From Isoetes taiwanensis (Eukaryota > Streptophyta > Lycopodiopsida > Isoetales > Isoetaceae): 64,000 bases of DNA. The position numbers and the translations under genes were made by a program. The first letter of the stretch is position 1; each line of letters starts with the position of its first letter. The notes beneath the pieces are model-generated. The model searched no databases, was not told the origin of the DNA, and saw only the letters and a list, made by a program, of their open reading frames with translations. This document shows, one piece after another, positions 40,553 through 51,412 of the stretch. The DNA is taken from positions 36,681,107 through 36,745,106 of the forward strand of contig JAJEKV010000002.1 of NCBI GenBank assembly GCA_021234155.1, in the 5' to 3' direction.

Positions 40553-40660
40553 TGCCCGCCCTCAGTGGTTGACACGGGGGGTTTGGGGGGGTTCAACCCT
40601 GTGGGTGGGAGGTTCGATTCCGGCTACTATCGGAATACTTTTGGTATGGGCTTGGTTTGA
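40553..40660 (+). mobile_element. tRNA-derived SINE head (candidate)
   Basis: CCCTCAGTGGTTGAC (40559-40573) resembles an RNA polymerase III A box, and GGTTCGATTCC (40611-40621) is a consensus B box, in tRNA-like order about 50 bp apart. No acceptor stem pairs at the ends, so a functional tRNA is unlikely. The downstream boundary is not determined. Confidence 0.55.
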
Positions 40661-40708
40661 ATGAGCTTTTTGGAATAGGTTGAAATGGTAAAGGAAGAAC
40701 ACAAGGAA

Positions 40709-41195
40709 GGAAGAGAAGGCGACAGATCCAGTGAATTTTGAGTGTTATAGAGAAGGCGACAGATCCAGCGAATTTTGAGTGTTCTAGAACCTGGCACACT
40801 CTATTGGCGCGCCATGGGTCGTCTCGATAGGATGTTGAGAGAGAAAGAAGGCTAGAGAGACTTCATAGAATGTAGAGAGAGGAAGAAGGCGAGAGAGAGC
40901 TGAGAGAGACAAAAGGCTAGAGAGATAGAGCAGAGGGGAAGAAGGTAAGAGAAGGCTAGAGAGAGAAAGTGAGCTAGGCACTAGAGAGAGAGAGTGCTAA
41001 GAGAAGGCTAGAGAGAGAAAGTGAGCTAGGCGAGGAAGAAGGTAAGAGAAGGCTAGAGAGAGAAAGTGAGCTAGGCGCTAGAGAGAGAAAGTGAGCTAGG
41101 CGCTAGAGAGAGAATGTGCTGAGAGAAGGCTAGATAGATAAAGTGAGCTAGGCGCTAGAGAGAGAATGTGCTAGGCACTAGAGAGAGAAGCAATG
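40709..41195. repeat. Tandem repeats: 37-bp pair and GA-rich minisatellite
   Basis: At 40709-40785 two copies of a unit starting AGAGAAGGCGACAGATCCAG. From about 40826 a purine-rich array with variants of AGAGAAGGCTAGAGAGAGAA and AGTGAGCTAGGCGCTAGAG, extending to 41195. No coding content. Confidence 0.85.
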
Positions 41196-41511
41196 CATAA
41201 GTGTAGTGCATAGCGTGCATCTTTAGTTACCCTTCTAGATGATATACGAATTTTATTAAATCATTTTAGATTTAATTTTGTCCTGAATTCTATATAAGAG
41301 ATTGAAATCATTATAACTTATGAATGCTTCCAAAAAAACATCGGACTATAGCTCTTAGAGACTACAACTTATGCCCACAATAATTAGGCCAAAACTTATA
41401 ATAGTAAGAGAGAAATAATTCATAGGCCAAAACTTATAATAGTGAGAAAGAAATAATTCATACCCTCAAACATATGGCCACAATAATTAGGCCAAAACTT
41501 ATAATAGCAAG
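41196..41511. other. AT-rich spacer
   Basis: Includes a short duplication (AGGCCAAAACTTATAATAGTRAGAGAGAAATAATTCATA-like units at about 41390 and 41425, partly again at 41485). No gene. Confidence 0.4.
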
Positions 41512-42184
41512 AGAATAGAATAGAATAGAATAGAATAGAATAGAATAGAATAGAATAGAATAGAATAGAATAGAATAGAATAGTTTTTTTAACGTCCACG
41601 GAGACCAATAGGTCATGGGACCCATACAATGGGCTAGTACAATCATTACTACTAGGATTAAAAAACCCCTGCCTCGAAAGGTTTTCAAGGGAAAAACCTT
41701 TGCAGTAATGATGATACTAGACAAGCGGAGATAATGACTACTGAGGGCTCAGTAATTGCTGACGTTTATCTAGAACCTCAAGAATGTATAATGCCAAGTC
41801 ATGCACAAATGGTGCTCTGAGAAGTTGTGGAAGCGTGGAATGGAATGCTAATGTCAAAAAATGATTCCGGACTATCTTAAAAGCAGGGCAACTCAGAAGA
41901 GTATGGCTTTCATCTTCAATAACCTGTAACTGGCAACAGGCACATAGTCTCGCTTCTCGCGGCAATTGCGGCCGCTCCCATCTACCTGTCTCAATCCGTA
42001 GCCTGTAGGACCCCGTGCGAATTGATGCAATAGCTACAAGCTTGTTCCTGGACAATGAAGCAAGCAAATAAGCTTGGAGCCCTGGTGCCAAGGTGGGATT
42101 TATGTGTGCATGGTAATGACCAGTTTTCACTTGGGCCAAAGTAGCTGCGTCCCATATCTTTGGAGAAAAACAACCCTCAAACAA
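41512..42184 (-). mobile_element. LINE 3' end with pentanucleotide (TATTC)n tail
   Basis: The frame 42184-41738 encodes 148 residues typical of the C-terminal region of a non-LTR reverse transcriptase: VKTGHYHAHINPTL, RTGSYRLRIETGRWERP, and a zinc-ribbon-like CACCQLQVIEDESHTLLSC. It is followed on the minus strand by a short 3' region with TGGTCTCCGTGGACGTT and then about 14 copies of TATTC (41512-41582 on the plus strand as GAATA). The same 3' region and tail recur at 48857-48990. 5' truncated. Confidence 0.75.
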
Positions 42185-42899
42185 CCCTTTTGAGCAAAAT
42201 TGGGTATGGCAACTTTATCTAATGTCATATAATAGTGAAAAAACTTGGGAACATGCAAATTAATATGTTTTATTATAAAAAATCATTTGCTTTTGATTTT
42301 AGCAAGGCTTGGACCCCTTTGTGCTAGAAAACACGATGAATGCAGTTCTGGATTAGTATGAAAACTGCTAAATTGTATGAGGTTTGGACAATCACCACAA
42401 GATATGGCTGAACCCATTGGTCATGAAATTCTTGTAGATCAGAAAGAATCAAGTGAAGATTCAAAAGGTGGTGGTAGATTGCAAAATGGAGAAGTTCATC
42501 TCTAGATATATGAGTTTAAGTGGCAGAGGTACAATGGACCAATTTTAGTCCATGGACCGCAGATGGTCCAGTGGACAACTCTAGTGTTAACAATGTACTT
42601 ATCTTTTTTACCTTGTGAATGTCTTTTGGATATAATTGAGATGAATCTACATTGTGGTGATTAAGATGGCATTTCAAATTTGCATTTTAAATCATGTAAT
42701 CTGCATTTCAAATTGGGGCAATTTGCATTTCAAATACCTGCAATTTAAAAAAATATGAGATTCTGGAATTGAAGCAACACTCAAGCATGAAATTCTGGAT
42801 CTGAAGCACCAAAATGAGAATGTAAAATATGGAAACTTCTTTCTATTCATAAATGTAATGTAGTGATAAGCACACACGTAAATAGTGATACACTACCCT
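42185..42899. other. No recognisable gene
   Basis: AT-rich, with a few short internal repeats of TTTGCATTTCAAAT (about 42680-42740). Nothing else supported. Confidence 0.4.
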
Positions 42900-43385
42900 T
42901 TACACAATTTCTCTTTCCACTATTCTAACAATGTAGGAAGCCTCTCGAGAATGTCTTCTTCCTCTTTGGCACTTAGTTAGAGTGTAAACCATTCCCCGCT
43001 TAACGATGTATTTTGCTTGAACCAGTCTCACTTTGTTCTTTGCAACTTGACAAGCATAAACTGTTGCTTTATTTCCTCTACAAAACTTATAGCTGGATTT
43101 AGAATTCACCAACTTCTCATAGTAAATCCCTTCTATGACCTCGTCCCCTTTCCCAAACTTCTCCTCTTGCATATTTACAAAGTCTTCTAACACCAAGTAC
43201 TTAGGTTTGGTACATAGGATGAGGTAGAATTTCACATTCTCATAATTGTTATTTGGAGCCACCACTGCAAAAACGTCACCTGTAGATGCTTGCAGGCTAC
43301 ATAAGTCAGCACTGCCAACATATATTTCTTCTCCTTCATCATGCACTTCTTCTTCAATATATAGCTTTGATGGGATGTACCACAA
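42900..43385 (-). CDS. Hypothetical protein, 161 residues
   Basis: Uninterrupted frame with balanced amino-acid use: an acidic N-terminus (EEEVHDEGEEIYVG), hydrophobic central strands (DVFAVVAPNNNYENVKFYLI; KPKYLVLEDFVNM) and a Lys/Arg-rich end (RGRRHSREASYIVRIVE). It resembles a small beta-rich domain, but I do not recognise it. It could be a fragment of a transposon or a lone exon. No paralogue appears elsewhere in the window. Confidence 0.35.
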   Translation of the reverse strand: MWYIPSKLYIEEEVHDEGEEIYVGSADLCSLQASTGDVFAVVAPNNNYENVKFYLILCTKPKYLVLEDFVNMQEEKFGKGDEVIEGIYYEKLVNSKSSYKFCRGNKATVYACQVAKNKVRLVQAKYIVKRGMVYTLTKCQRGRRHSREASYIVRIVEREIV

Positions 43386-44244
43386 CTAGTTCCAACTTCT
43401 TAGTATACGATGAATTGGGGTAAGCAAAACGCTCTTATTTTTATTTGCTTCTTTATTCCTTGTCATTTGCTTTACTATTCCGTTTGTTCCATTTGCTCCA
43501 TTGCTAGTTTCTCATCAAGTTGATCCATGCTTAATTGGCCCCATTAATGAATTTGTCCTATTGCTCCCTTTTTGCCCTTTTGCTGCATTAATTTCGTTTG
43601 GTACATTTGCTTTCATTTGCTCCTTTATTCATTTCCATTTGCCCATTTGCTTCACTAGTTCCATTTGTTTCATGATCTCTATTGCTTCCTTCCTATTCCC
43701 ATGTTCGGCTTACTTTTAGTAGTTCCATTTGTCCATGTATTCTATCAATGCTTTAAGTCCGTTTTATCCATTTACTTCCATTGGTGTATTTTCAGGTGAA
43801 TGTTGACACAATAACAATTGGATTTAGATGCCCCATTAGCCCCATGGTCCCATTGTTTTTTGCACATGAACTTTGTCTTAACAAATATTTTTTTTTAGGA
43901 GTTATCTTACTTTCACAAAATCTTTTGATGATCTTTTTGTATACTTATCACTTTACAATTCCCTTAGTATCTAAATCTATTTTTGGACCTCCATGTCTAA
44001 GTTACTTAGTTTGGACTCTATTAGTTATTTTTGCTCTACATTCTGCTCCATTGGTTCCATTTACCCAAACTTGCTATCTATCTTTACTTGCTTTAATGAG
44101 CTCTGAATAGGCAACCAAAAACCTCAGTAGCCCTGCTGAGCGGAAGAGTAGCCGTGCTATGGGCGAGGTATTGCTGCCATGGTGCTTTCTGTCTGTCACT
44201 AGCTCGCCATGATATTTGCATACGATTCTGCCGCATGTTCATAT
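43386..44244. other. Low-complexity sequence with CCATTTGCT-type repeats
   Basis: Imperfect iterations of TTCCATTTGCTCC and similar between 43440 and 43720, and again around 44035-44060. No gene recognised. Confidence 0.5.
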
Positions 44245-44514
44245 TTATGTTAGGCGATTTGCAAACTGATTTGAAGCTAACGCATGGTGTATATAATGCA
44301 TCATAGGGGAAAACAACAGATTAGACCCTTTTTGCTTTTTGCTAGCATATCCTATGTAACCCTCAGGTGTCAAATTTCTTAGACTTTCTTTAAGATTCTC
44401 TGGCAGTTCCAATTTCTCAACAAATTCTAGCATGCGTTCTCTTGCAATGTCACGACCACGGATGAATTCTTTCAGCTTTTTATATGGCTCCTGGATGCCA
44501 TGTCGCCTCATTAT
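44245..44514 (-). pseudogene. Adenylosuccinate lyase, C-terminal exon fragment
   Basis: After an acceptor-like CTTGTAG the frame reads IMRRHGIQEPYKKLKEFIRG, ERMLEFVEKLELPENLK and LRNLTPEGYIGYA, matching the C-terminal helices of adenylosuccinate lyase (purine synthesis). Only this last exon is present. It is followed by about 28 residues without resemblance before the stop. The rest of the gene is not nearby, so this is an isolated gene fragment. Confidence 0.75.
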
Positions 44515-44620
44515 CTACAAGCACAGCAGGTTTGCAAATAAAACTTCCTTATCCTGGATGCTAGTTGTCTCCTGAATTGAGCAAATAAGCAAATTAGAAG
44601 GGGGACATATTCAACGGTTT

Positions 44621-44910
44621 TTATACAGAAGAATAATAGAAAGTAACTTTTGTTGCCTGACAATCTTCATGAGGTTTCATAGCCGGGAAAAGCAGAACTT
44701 CCTAGAACACATATGCTAAATTAGTTTACGTGGTTGTGACGCGAAATCCAGGTTATAAGAAATACTTTAATGTTCTGTGAATCAGTTAGAATCATTGCAA
44801 AGCGATCTATGCCCATTCCCCAACTAGCTGTTGGTGGCAATCCATACTCCAGGGCAGTACAAAAGGTCTCGTCAATTTCCATAGCCTCATCATCACCCAT
44901 CAACCTATCC
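44621..44910 (-). pseudogene. Lysyl-tRNA synthetase, last two exons only
   Basis: Exon 44910-44766 (after TATCACTACAG) reads [48 protein letters not shown], which is motif 3 of class II lysyl-tRNA synthetase. A short intron with GT and TTCTAG ends leads to 44701, where EVLLFPAMKP gives the conserved end of the enzyme, then about 16 extra residues to a stop at 44621-44623. The frame is intact but all upstream catalytic exons are missing. It sits 107 bp from the adenylosuccinate lyase exon on the same strand. Confidence 0.85.
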
Positions 44911-46639
44911 TGTAGTGATAAGATAGAGATTACCCCCTGCATAAGTTTGATCAGAAAATAAAACACTTTCCAACTTCATCTTCTGCTGATCTGCAAACCT
45001 ATCAGAGGTATCAAACCTACCTTTGTCTTTACCTAAGCAGATGACTCTTGATCCAAATGCTACAGAATTTACGCCATCCCCTACAGCTTTGAGTCTCCAT
45101 CACCTCCAGCAAACGATTCCTCAAACCGGTTACCCGGTTTTTAAAGTCGCTGCCCAACAACAGCGGCCACCGCCAATGTACACCCCACAGTAAGTTTTGA
45201 GCAGTCATTGGCATATGCCTGGCATATGCTGGCATATCCATAGAATATGTTATAAGCCCACATAAACGAGGGCTTGCCCCCTAGGGGCAACCCAAAAAGG
45301 AACTAGCAAAAGGCACACCAGAAGGTTTTGGTAAGGTATTGTTTTTTTGGAAATTTGTTTCCTTCAAGTTGTTGAAGTTTTAGGCAGGTCTTATTTACGA
45401 AGGATCGTCTTAAGATTTTTTTCCATTAAACTAAACTTCCGAAGTTTTGGCAACGTGACTATCAAATTTATTAAGCTTGCTAGGTTCAAGTAAGCTAACA
45501 ATAGATTTTCGGTAATGACACCTTTTTTTTTTTTAAATCCTTCATTGTCTTGTAGGATACAAGTGCATGCAGCAAATTGTGGTATGTGAAAACTCAAATG
45601 GTTGCAAGCATTGGACACTATAGATGTTTCCACCTTTAGTAAAAAATATTACATGTAGAGTTTTCAAGTGGAGAGAAGACAAAAGGCATGTCATATTAGC
45701 TACTATAGATTTGTTGAAAGCATCATCATAAAATTGACGAATCAAATATATTTGTTTTCAGGTGCTTTATCATACATATCAATTACAACATATTGGTAGA
45801 TTAATTCTGATAATGCAAGATTCTATAAACAACCTTGTCTAAAACGAAGACATCAGATGTAGCTTGCCATCAAATAAATTCGACCTCATATTCTATTATA
45901 ATGTGTTTGAAGCCTTTATCTTTAATTAAGAACCCCTAAGGTTGCCTTTGGTCTAAGATTATCTTTACTTAAGAACCCCCAAGGATTCCCTTTGGTCTAA
46001 GAGAGAAACATTTCCATTTTCATAACATTAACACTTGAGCAGAATGACTAAATCCACTCAAAGCCTCTGGCTGTCTCCATGACAGAGGACTGAATACCAC
46101 AGAATTGGCAGTCTAAACAACATAAAATTTATCCTTCTTGTCTTTCATGAATAGAATTGTTTGACATGATGATTGTCAAGACTCTTCAGGTTTTGAATAC
46201 AATTATTTTCTTTTGACAAATAGATAGATACGTTATACGCTTCTAGAGACAAGAAAGAATAATTATGCATGGCATGCCCTTATGTCAGATATGGTTCATC
46301 AATAATGTGTGTCGTAATATAAGGCTAGATACACAAGAACCATTAAGGTGATCAGTTACAATTACCGTATAATAAATCTTGTTACACAAGAACAATTAGG
46401 GTAATCAGTTAAATAAAACCATTGTTGTAAAAAAGGCCTCAAGTGTGGTACAACAACTTTTCTCATAAATAAAGCATTTTGCAAATATCTCTTATCAGTT
46501 TAAGCAAGTAGGATATCATGCTATTTTTTATAGGATGGAGTGCTATTTCTGGAGTGATAAATCATGCAAATGCCTGGCTAGACAACAATATATGTGGGAT
46601 ACAAGATATATGAGGACTAGCATCGCTCGTACTATATGT
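44911..46639. other. No recognisable gene
   Basis: AT-rich with short scattered frames; none resembles missing exons of the neighbouring gene fragments. A local duplication, AAGAACCCCYAAGG.T.CCTTTGGTCTAAGA, occurs at about 45930 and 45972. Confidence 0.4.
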
Positions 46640-46947
46640 CGAGGTATTTATCTATTCTGGAAGCTTTAATATCGACCTTGAAGCATTCTTGAACCTATAA
46701 ATACAATTTGTTCAATGTTTCTAATAAATCAGACAAATATTATTATGCATAAAATAAACGAACCAACCTGATTAAGCGCTTCAGACTCTAAAGTGGAGGC
46801 AAGAAATGTTGTTGTCAATCTATTTATTTCAAAACGACCTGCTTTACCAACCTGGAATCCAGTATAACTTGAGTAAACTGCTACCAAAAGATAAAGCATT
46901 AAAACAGTACATGATGGGAAACAATACCCTGTGCAAGTATGTGTCAA

Positions 46948-46978
<31 letters not shown>

Positions 46979-48040
46979 AGTGACTTATTCTACCTCTATT
47001 CCTCTGCCAAATAAGTCTGTCGCAAGAAGAAATCTTCTATGGCCCTACTTGAAACCTTTGTAGCATGTAAAGTAAAAACTATGGTGCCTTGAAGAGTCCA
47101 AAATACTCAACAAAGGCTACATATCAAGTCACAGAGTGTCTTGTCGCAGGCATCAAGAATGAGGTGCCGTAATGCTTTTCAAACCAAAGCCTTTCCCCTT
47201 GTCAGCCGAAGGATGCGCCCAGGTGTGCTAAACAGAACATGTGGACACCATTTTTAAAATCTCTTTGTGCATTTTTATATTTACGCCACTATAAAAGACT
47301 GCTAACATTACATCTGGTAGGTATGTGCTAAATCTTTCAAACTCATGACATATCTGCATTTTAGATACCCAAAAAGTTATGAATAGGCTCAACTTGCTAC
47401 AATGTTGAGAGAACAAATGCCGTAGCTCTCCCAGTTTCTGATTTTATTTGTGTGTCCAAACCTTTTTCTTCTCTCCTTCAAGTAAGCTGTCTCAACGCCA
47501 ATGCTCTTGTTAGCTTAGCATCCATGCATGGGTTAATAAATTGCTGCTTGGGATAGATGGAGTTTTCTACAGAAAGTACTTTACAGAAATAGGATACATA
47601 TGAGATTAATAGCATCCTGCACAAATCCAACTATAAAAAAAACTCAAAATATATAAAAAGACATCAACAATGTAAAAACATCATTTTCATTAGCTATATG
47701 CCTTGTGTATCCAGTGATCTTACATTTACAACTTGTGGCCTTCCTGAAGTCCATCACTGTTATCCATGAAAGACATCTTAAGTCACAAATATGGTCAACT
47801 GTGCTTCCAAGCTGGAAAATGGTTGGTTCAACTGTTCATTGCCAAACAGCAAAGAAACATCCACAAACAAGAAAATTAAAGTAACCATAAAACCAGAGAT
47901 TCATTTTCCTGCAACAAACATAGACATACAAAATGGCAATACACAATAAGCAAGTTCAATGTCGTTTTAACTTGCATACTTCCTTAGCTTACCATGCTAG
48001 CTGCAACAGATTTACCATTACCAGACTTGGAGAACATCCA
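46640..48040 (-). pseudogene. UAP56: UAP56/SUB2-type DECD-box RNA helicase pseudogene
   Basis: UAP56 functions in splicing and mRNA export. Degenerate exons are found in correct order on the minus strand. Motif I remnant near 48040-48000 (KSGNGKS); [14 protein letters not shown] and [16 protein letters not shown] (47353-47230); after a frameshift STPGRIL and LILDACDKTL (motifs Ib and II, DECD changed to DACD); YKGFK, ATDLFGRGIEVE and VINYDMPDSIDTYLHR (47090-46930); VGKAGRFEINRLTTTFLAS (46851-46767, HRxGRxGR motif altered); and a last exon VQECFKVDIKASRID. Several stops, frameshifts and losses of catalytic residues; introns retained. Confidence 0.9.
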
Positions 48041-48856
48041 CCATTGAGGAGAAAGTAGTGTATTGTCTGAAGTACATAAATCTCAAGACAATTTCTTAAA
48101 TGCATCACTTATGTGCCAATCAAATATGACAATGACATTTAATGCCTATTATACAACTTTCTTCTTATGAAAACGCCATTGATAAGTAATATTATGCATG
48201 TAAACATATTGTTTACAGGAAAAACTTTTAACACAAGGAATGGCCACGGCAAGCGAGACAGTTTGACCCCAAAATAGTTCAAGAGAAGTACCTTTCAGAG
48301 AACCAAGCAATAATTTGGGCGGGCCAAATTCAGAAGAATTTTCATCTGCAATAATTAGATAGATTGCAATAATTAGATAGATTGTCAACCATGGTAAAAC
48401 TCGACATCAAACATCTTGACATTCAAAAGGTTCCTTCTTTCTTGTACTTAAGCAATAATTTTTTTTTCCTTGGAGGTAGGAATGGCATGTAGAAATGGGC
48501 AGATGACAGCGCCATAGCCAGAAAGCTCTAGTCTGGCGAAAAGCGGGAAAAACAAGCCCTAATTATGTTCTGGCTTTCGAGACTTGTGTCAAATAGCGAT
48601 AAAAGGAAGAAGAAACCTTGAAGAGAAGATGACGGCAGCAGGGAAATAATTTCGATGGAAGAGAAATCACGACCCATCCTATCTCCGTGTCTTTTTTTTG
48701 CCTTTTTTCTAATTTCCCTGGCCTTAGATCATAAAAAGGAAAGATCTAATGGTGTAGACATTGACACCTCAGATTTTGATGAGGTGGACCTGCGATGTGG
48801 ATAGCTTAGAATTGCTTGAAAGGTTGTAGGCCCGGTAGGGTTGGTGTGCTAAAAAG
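48041..48856. other. No recognisable gene
   Basis: May hold the eroded 5' part of the UAP56 pseudogene, but I cannot place exons. Nothing else supported. Confidence 0.35.
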
Positions 48857-48990
48857 TAAGGAATAGAATAGATCAGATTAGATTTTTTAATGTCCACGAA
48901 GACTAAAGGGCCATGGGACCCTATACAATGGGCGAGTATCCACTAGGATTAAAAAGCCCTGCCTCGAAAAGTTTTCAAAGGAAGCAAAGT
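48857..48990 (-). mobile_element. Second LINE 3' end with TATTC-like tail
   Basis: Shares with 41583-41705 the strings AATGTCCACG, CCATGGGACCC, ATACAATGGGC, CACTAGGATTAAAAA and CCTGCCTCGAAAR, next to a short GAATAGAATAGATCAGATTAGA tail that would be the 3' end on the minus strand. It is severely 5' truncated. Confidence 0.7.
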
Positions 48991-50219
48991 CGCATCTTTG
49001 AAGTACCTTACGAAGAATATGTTTATAGTATTATCCTTCCTATGTAATTGAGTGTCTAATTTCTGTTCTCCTTCATTTTGTTCCTTCAAAATTCTTAAAA
49101 CACGGCACGTGTACTGTGTGCATTTATTACTTATATAAAGCATTTATTGCGGCCACTTAATAACCTGTGCATTCATTGATTATAAAGCATTTATTGCGGT
49201 AACCTCGAATATTTCGTGACGTTGACGTGATTACAGTGTATCTTGGAGAAGAGCCATGGCCGACAGAAGCTCCGTTGCAGCAAAACTCCGAGCTTTTTTG
49301 ATGCAGAATTGGCAATGGCGAATGAAAATCCGGCCTTGGAGATCTGTTCCAAAGAAGCTTCGAAAATGTCATTCCCATGGTCTTTGATTGCTTACAGAGT
49401 CCGGCAGTCCGACGGAGCAGTCCGACGGAGGAGACGCAAGGCATGGATTCATGGCTGGATCCTAGTCCGCAAAATTTTTGACGAAGATTGAATATTTATT
49501 TAATTAGAAAGGGACCACTGATGGATCATCCTGCCATAGCCACATTCCGGTGGATCAATAAGACATGGGAATGCCTATTCCATGGCAGTATACCTATGGG
49601 CGCTGTTGCTTTTGAGATTTGATCTCAGCTTTTGGGCGATTTTTTCATCCGTAGCCTCTACTTTTTGCATGCGATAACTTATTGTTGATCTGTTCATTCT
49701 TTTCAACCTCTGTTGTAGCAGATTGAGCACATCCTACGAACATTGCCATAGATCCCAGCAAGTTATAAAGAATACGGATTGGACTTAGCGCCAGCGGGAA
49801 TTTCTTGAACCTGAATTTCTTGAGCAGAGGTCCAAAGATAAAATGAGGGATGGCTGGGGATGGAAAATCCGATGCTTTTAAAAATATGCAAGCGCCAAAG
49901 CTGAGACCAAACTTAGGAACAGAAATTGGGAAGTGAATCGAGCAAAATCCGAGGATAAAATTAAGAAGAAAATGATGGGAAGAAGTGAGTGGCTTGGTCA
50001 AGCGCTGGCGGAACAGAGCACCAAACGAGCGTGGTTACTAAATCATGTCTCCGGTAATCAGAATCCAACCGGATGGTCAATGCTTCTTATGATTTAACGA
50101 ACGTAGATCGGAGATCAGTGCTTCTTCTTATGATTTATGTCCTGTGTATCATCTACTGTGTATTTCATCATCTACTGTAGGTGTTTCATCTACTGTGTAT
50201 TTTATTTATTTTTTGCTTT
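48991..50219. other. No recognisable gene; two short unassigned frames
   Basis: Minus-strand frames at 49157-49444 (95 residues, basic, mitochondrial-like N-terminus) and 49645-50001 (118 residues, hydrophobic) have no domain I can name. The short direct repeat AGTCCGRCGGAG occurs twice near 49405-49425. Confidence 0.35.
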
Positions 50220-51031
50220 AAGCGGTAGTGGCCCATCACTTCTGTAATTCTTACCAACCACTAAATCCTTACTTGGTTGGAGGAAAGATCCAGATTTTCT
50301 AGCAGAGAACATCTGACAATAGAATCAGGAATGTTTCCACTTATTCCACTACTTGTTATCCACACAACTTTCAACTTCTCCAATTTACCAAAAACTTCCT
50401 CCCAGACTGCTTGCAGACTGCTTGAGCGTTTGCAAGCTCTGCAAATTGGTAAAGCTTTTTGGAAAGCCACTAAGTACTTAAGCCTAAGTTATCAAATATG
50501 AGTTCGCCAAGTTTAACCAATTTTCCAAGTGACTCTACGATTCCTCCAACAAGATGACCACTGAGATGAAGATACTGCAGATTTGACAAACCACCAAGCC
50601 ATCAAGGAACAGAACCTAACTTACAATGTTATTTAGTCCTGACAGCTCTAACCTCTGCATCTTATAAAGCTTATAAAGAGAGGAGGGTATTTCTCCATTT
50701 AGTGCACTATCTTATCACTGAGAGTAAGCTCTGTCAACTCTGAAAGACCTCCAAAGCTATGCCTCTGAGAGAAAGGTAGTTAAGTTCTGGAAGTTGAGCC
50801 AGTTCAATTGGAAACGTTGAAAAAAACCTAGCATGTGATAAGTCGAGGAGCTGCAAGGATTTGAAGGCGAAGAAGAAGATATTTCGTGGCTGAATTAGAT
50901 GTCGCATATAAATCCGCCGAAGCAAATGACATATTCAAGGTGATCACATTTCCTCCGCTGTCAAACAAAGGAACCCAGTATATTGAAATGAGGAGAAAAG
51001 GCTCTTTGACAGACATGATCAATAAAACCAT
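50220..51031 (-). pseudogene. Leucine-rich-repeat protein pseudogene
   Basis: Successive minus-strand pieces carry plant LRR spacing: NVITLNMSFA, SLQLLDLSHARFFSTFP, LAQLPELNYLSLRG, then GLSNLQYLHLSGHL and LEKLKVVWITSSGISGNIPD, SLLENLDLSSNQ. Frames change between pieces and stops intervene. Such repeats occur in receptor-like kinases and proteins; no kinase or membrane segment is seen. Confidence 0.75.
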
Positions 51032-51240
51032 AGTTGAAAGTCGTAGCGACTCCTAGGCCTAACGTTTAAAACTTTAACGACTCCTAAGCCTAACGTTTAC
51101 AAACTACTTTGGCACCTATTTGACCTCTAGCCCAGCTTATTACAAGAATCACTCAATATCAAAATTTTAATATTCTCAAAAATTACCCATAACATGCATT
51201 TTTGCGTTCGAACCTTTCCATTGCCAAATGCCATCTTGCA
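51032..51240. other. Spacer with a short duplicated motif
   Basis: CGACTCCTARGCCTAACGTTTA appears twice (about 51046 and 51077, as a 20-nt core). No gene. Confidence 0.4.
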
Positions 51241-51412
51241 CTTTGAAATCTAGATATTTAGTACGATATCATGTTAGGAGAACATGCTAGCATCCTAGAC
51301 TTTAAAATCTAGATGTTAGTATGATATCATGTTAGAGAACATGCTAGCATCCTAGACTTTGAAATCTAGATATTAGTATGATATCATGTTAGAGAACATG
51401 CTAGTCAATATG
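51241..51412. repeat. Tandem repeat, three units of 57-59 bp
   Basis: Units begin CTTTGAAATCTAGATAT at 51241, 51300 and 51357. Each contains the near-palindrome CATGTTAGAGAACATG. The third unit is incomplete. Confidence 0.85.

Noticed and set aside
44911-46639. Upstream exons of lysyl-tRNA synthetase
   Set aside because: I looked for motifs 1 and 2 on the minus strand and saw none, so the fragment seems to stop at the motif 3 exon.
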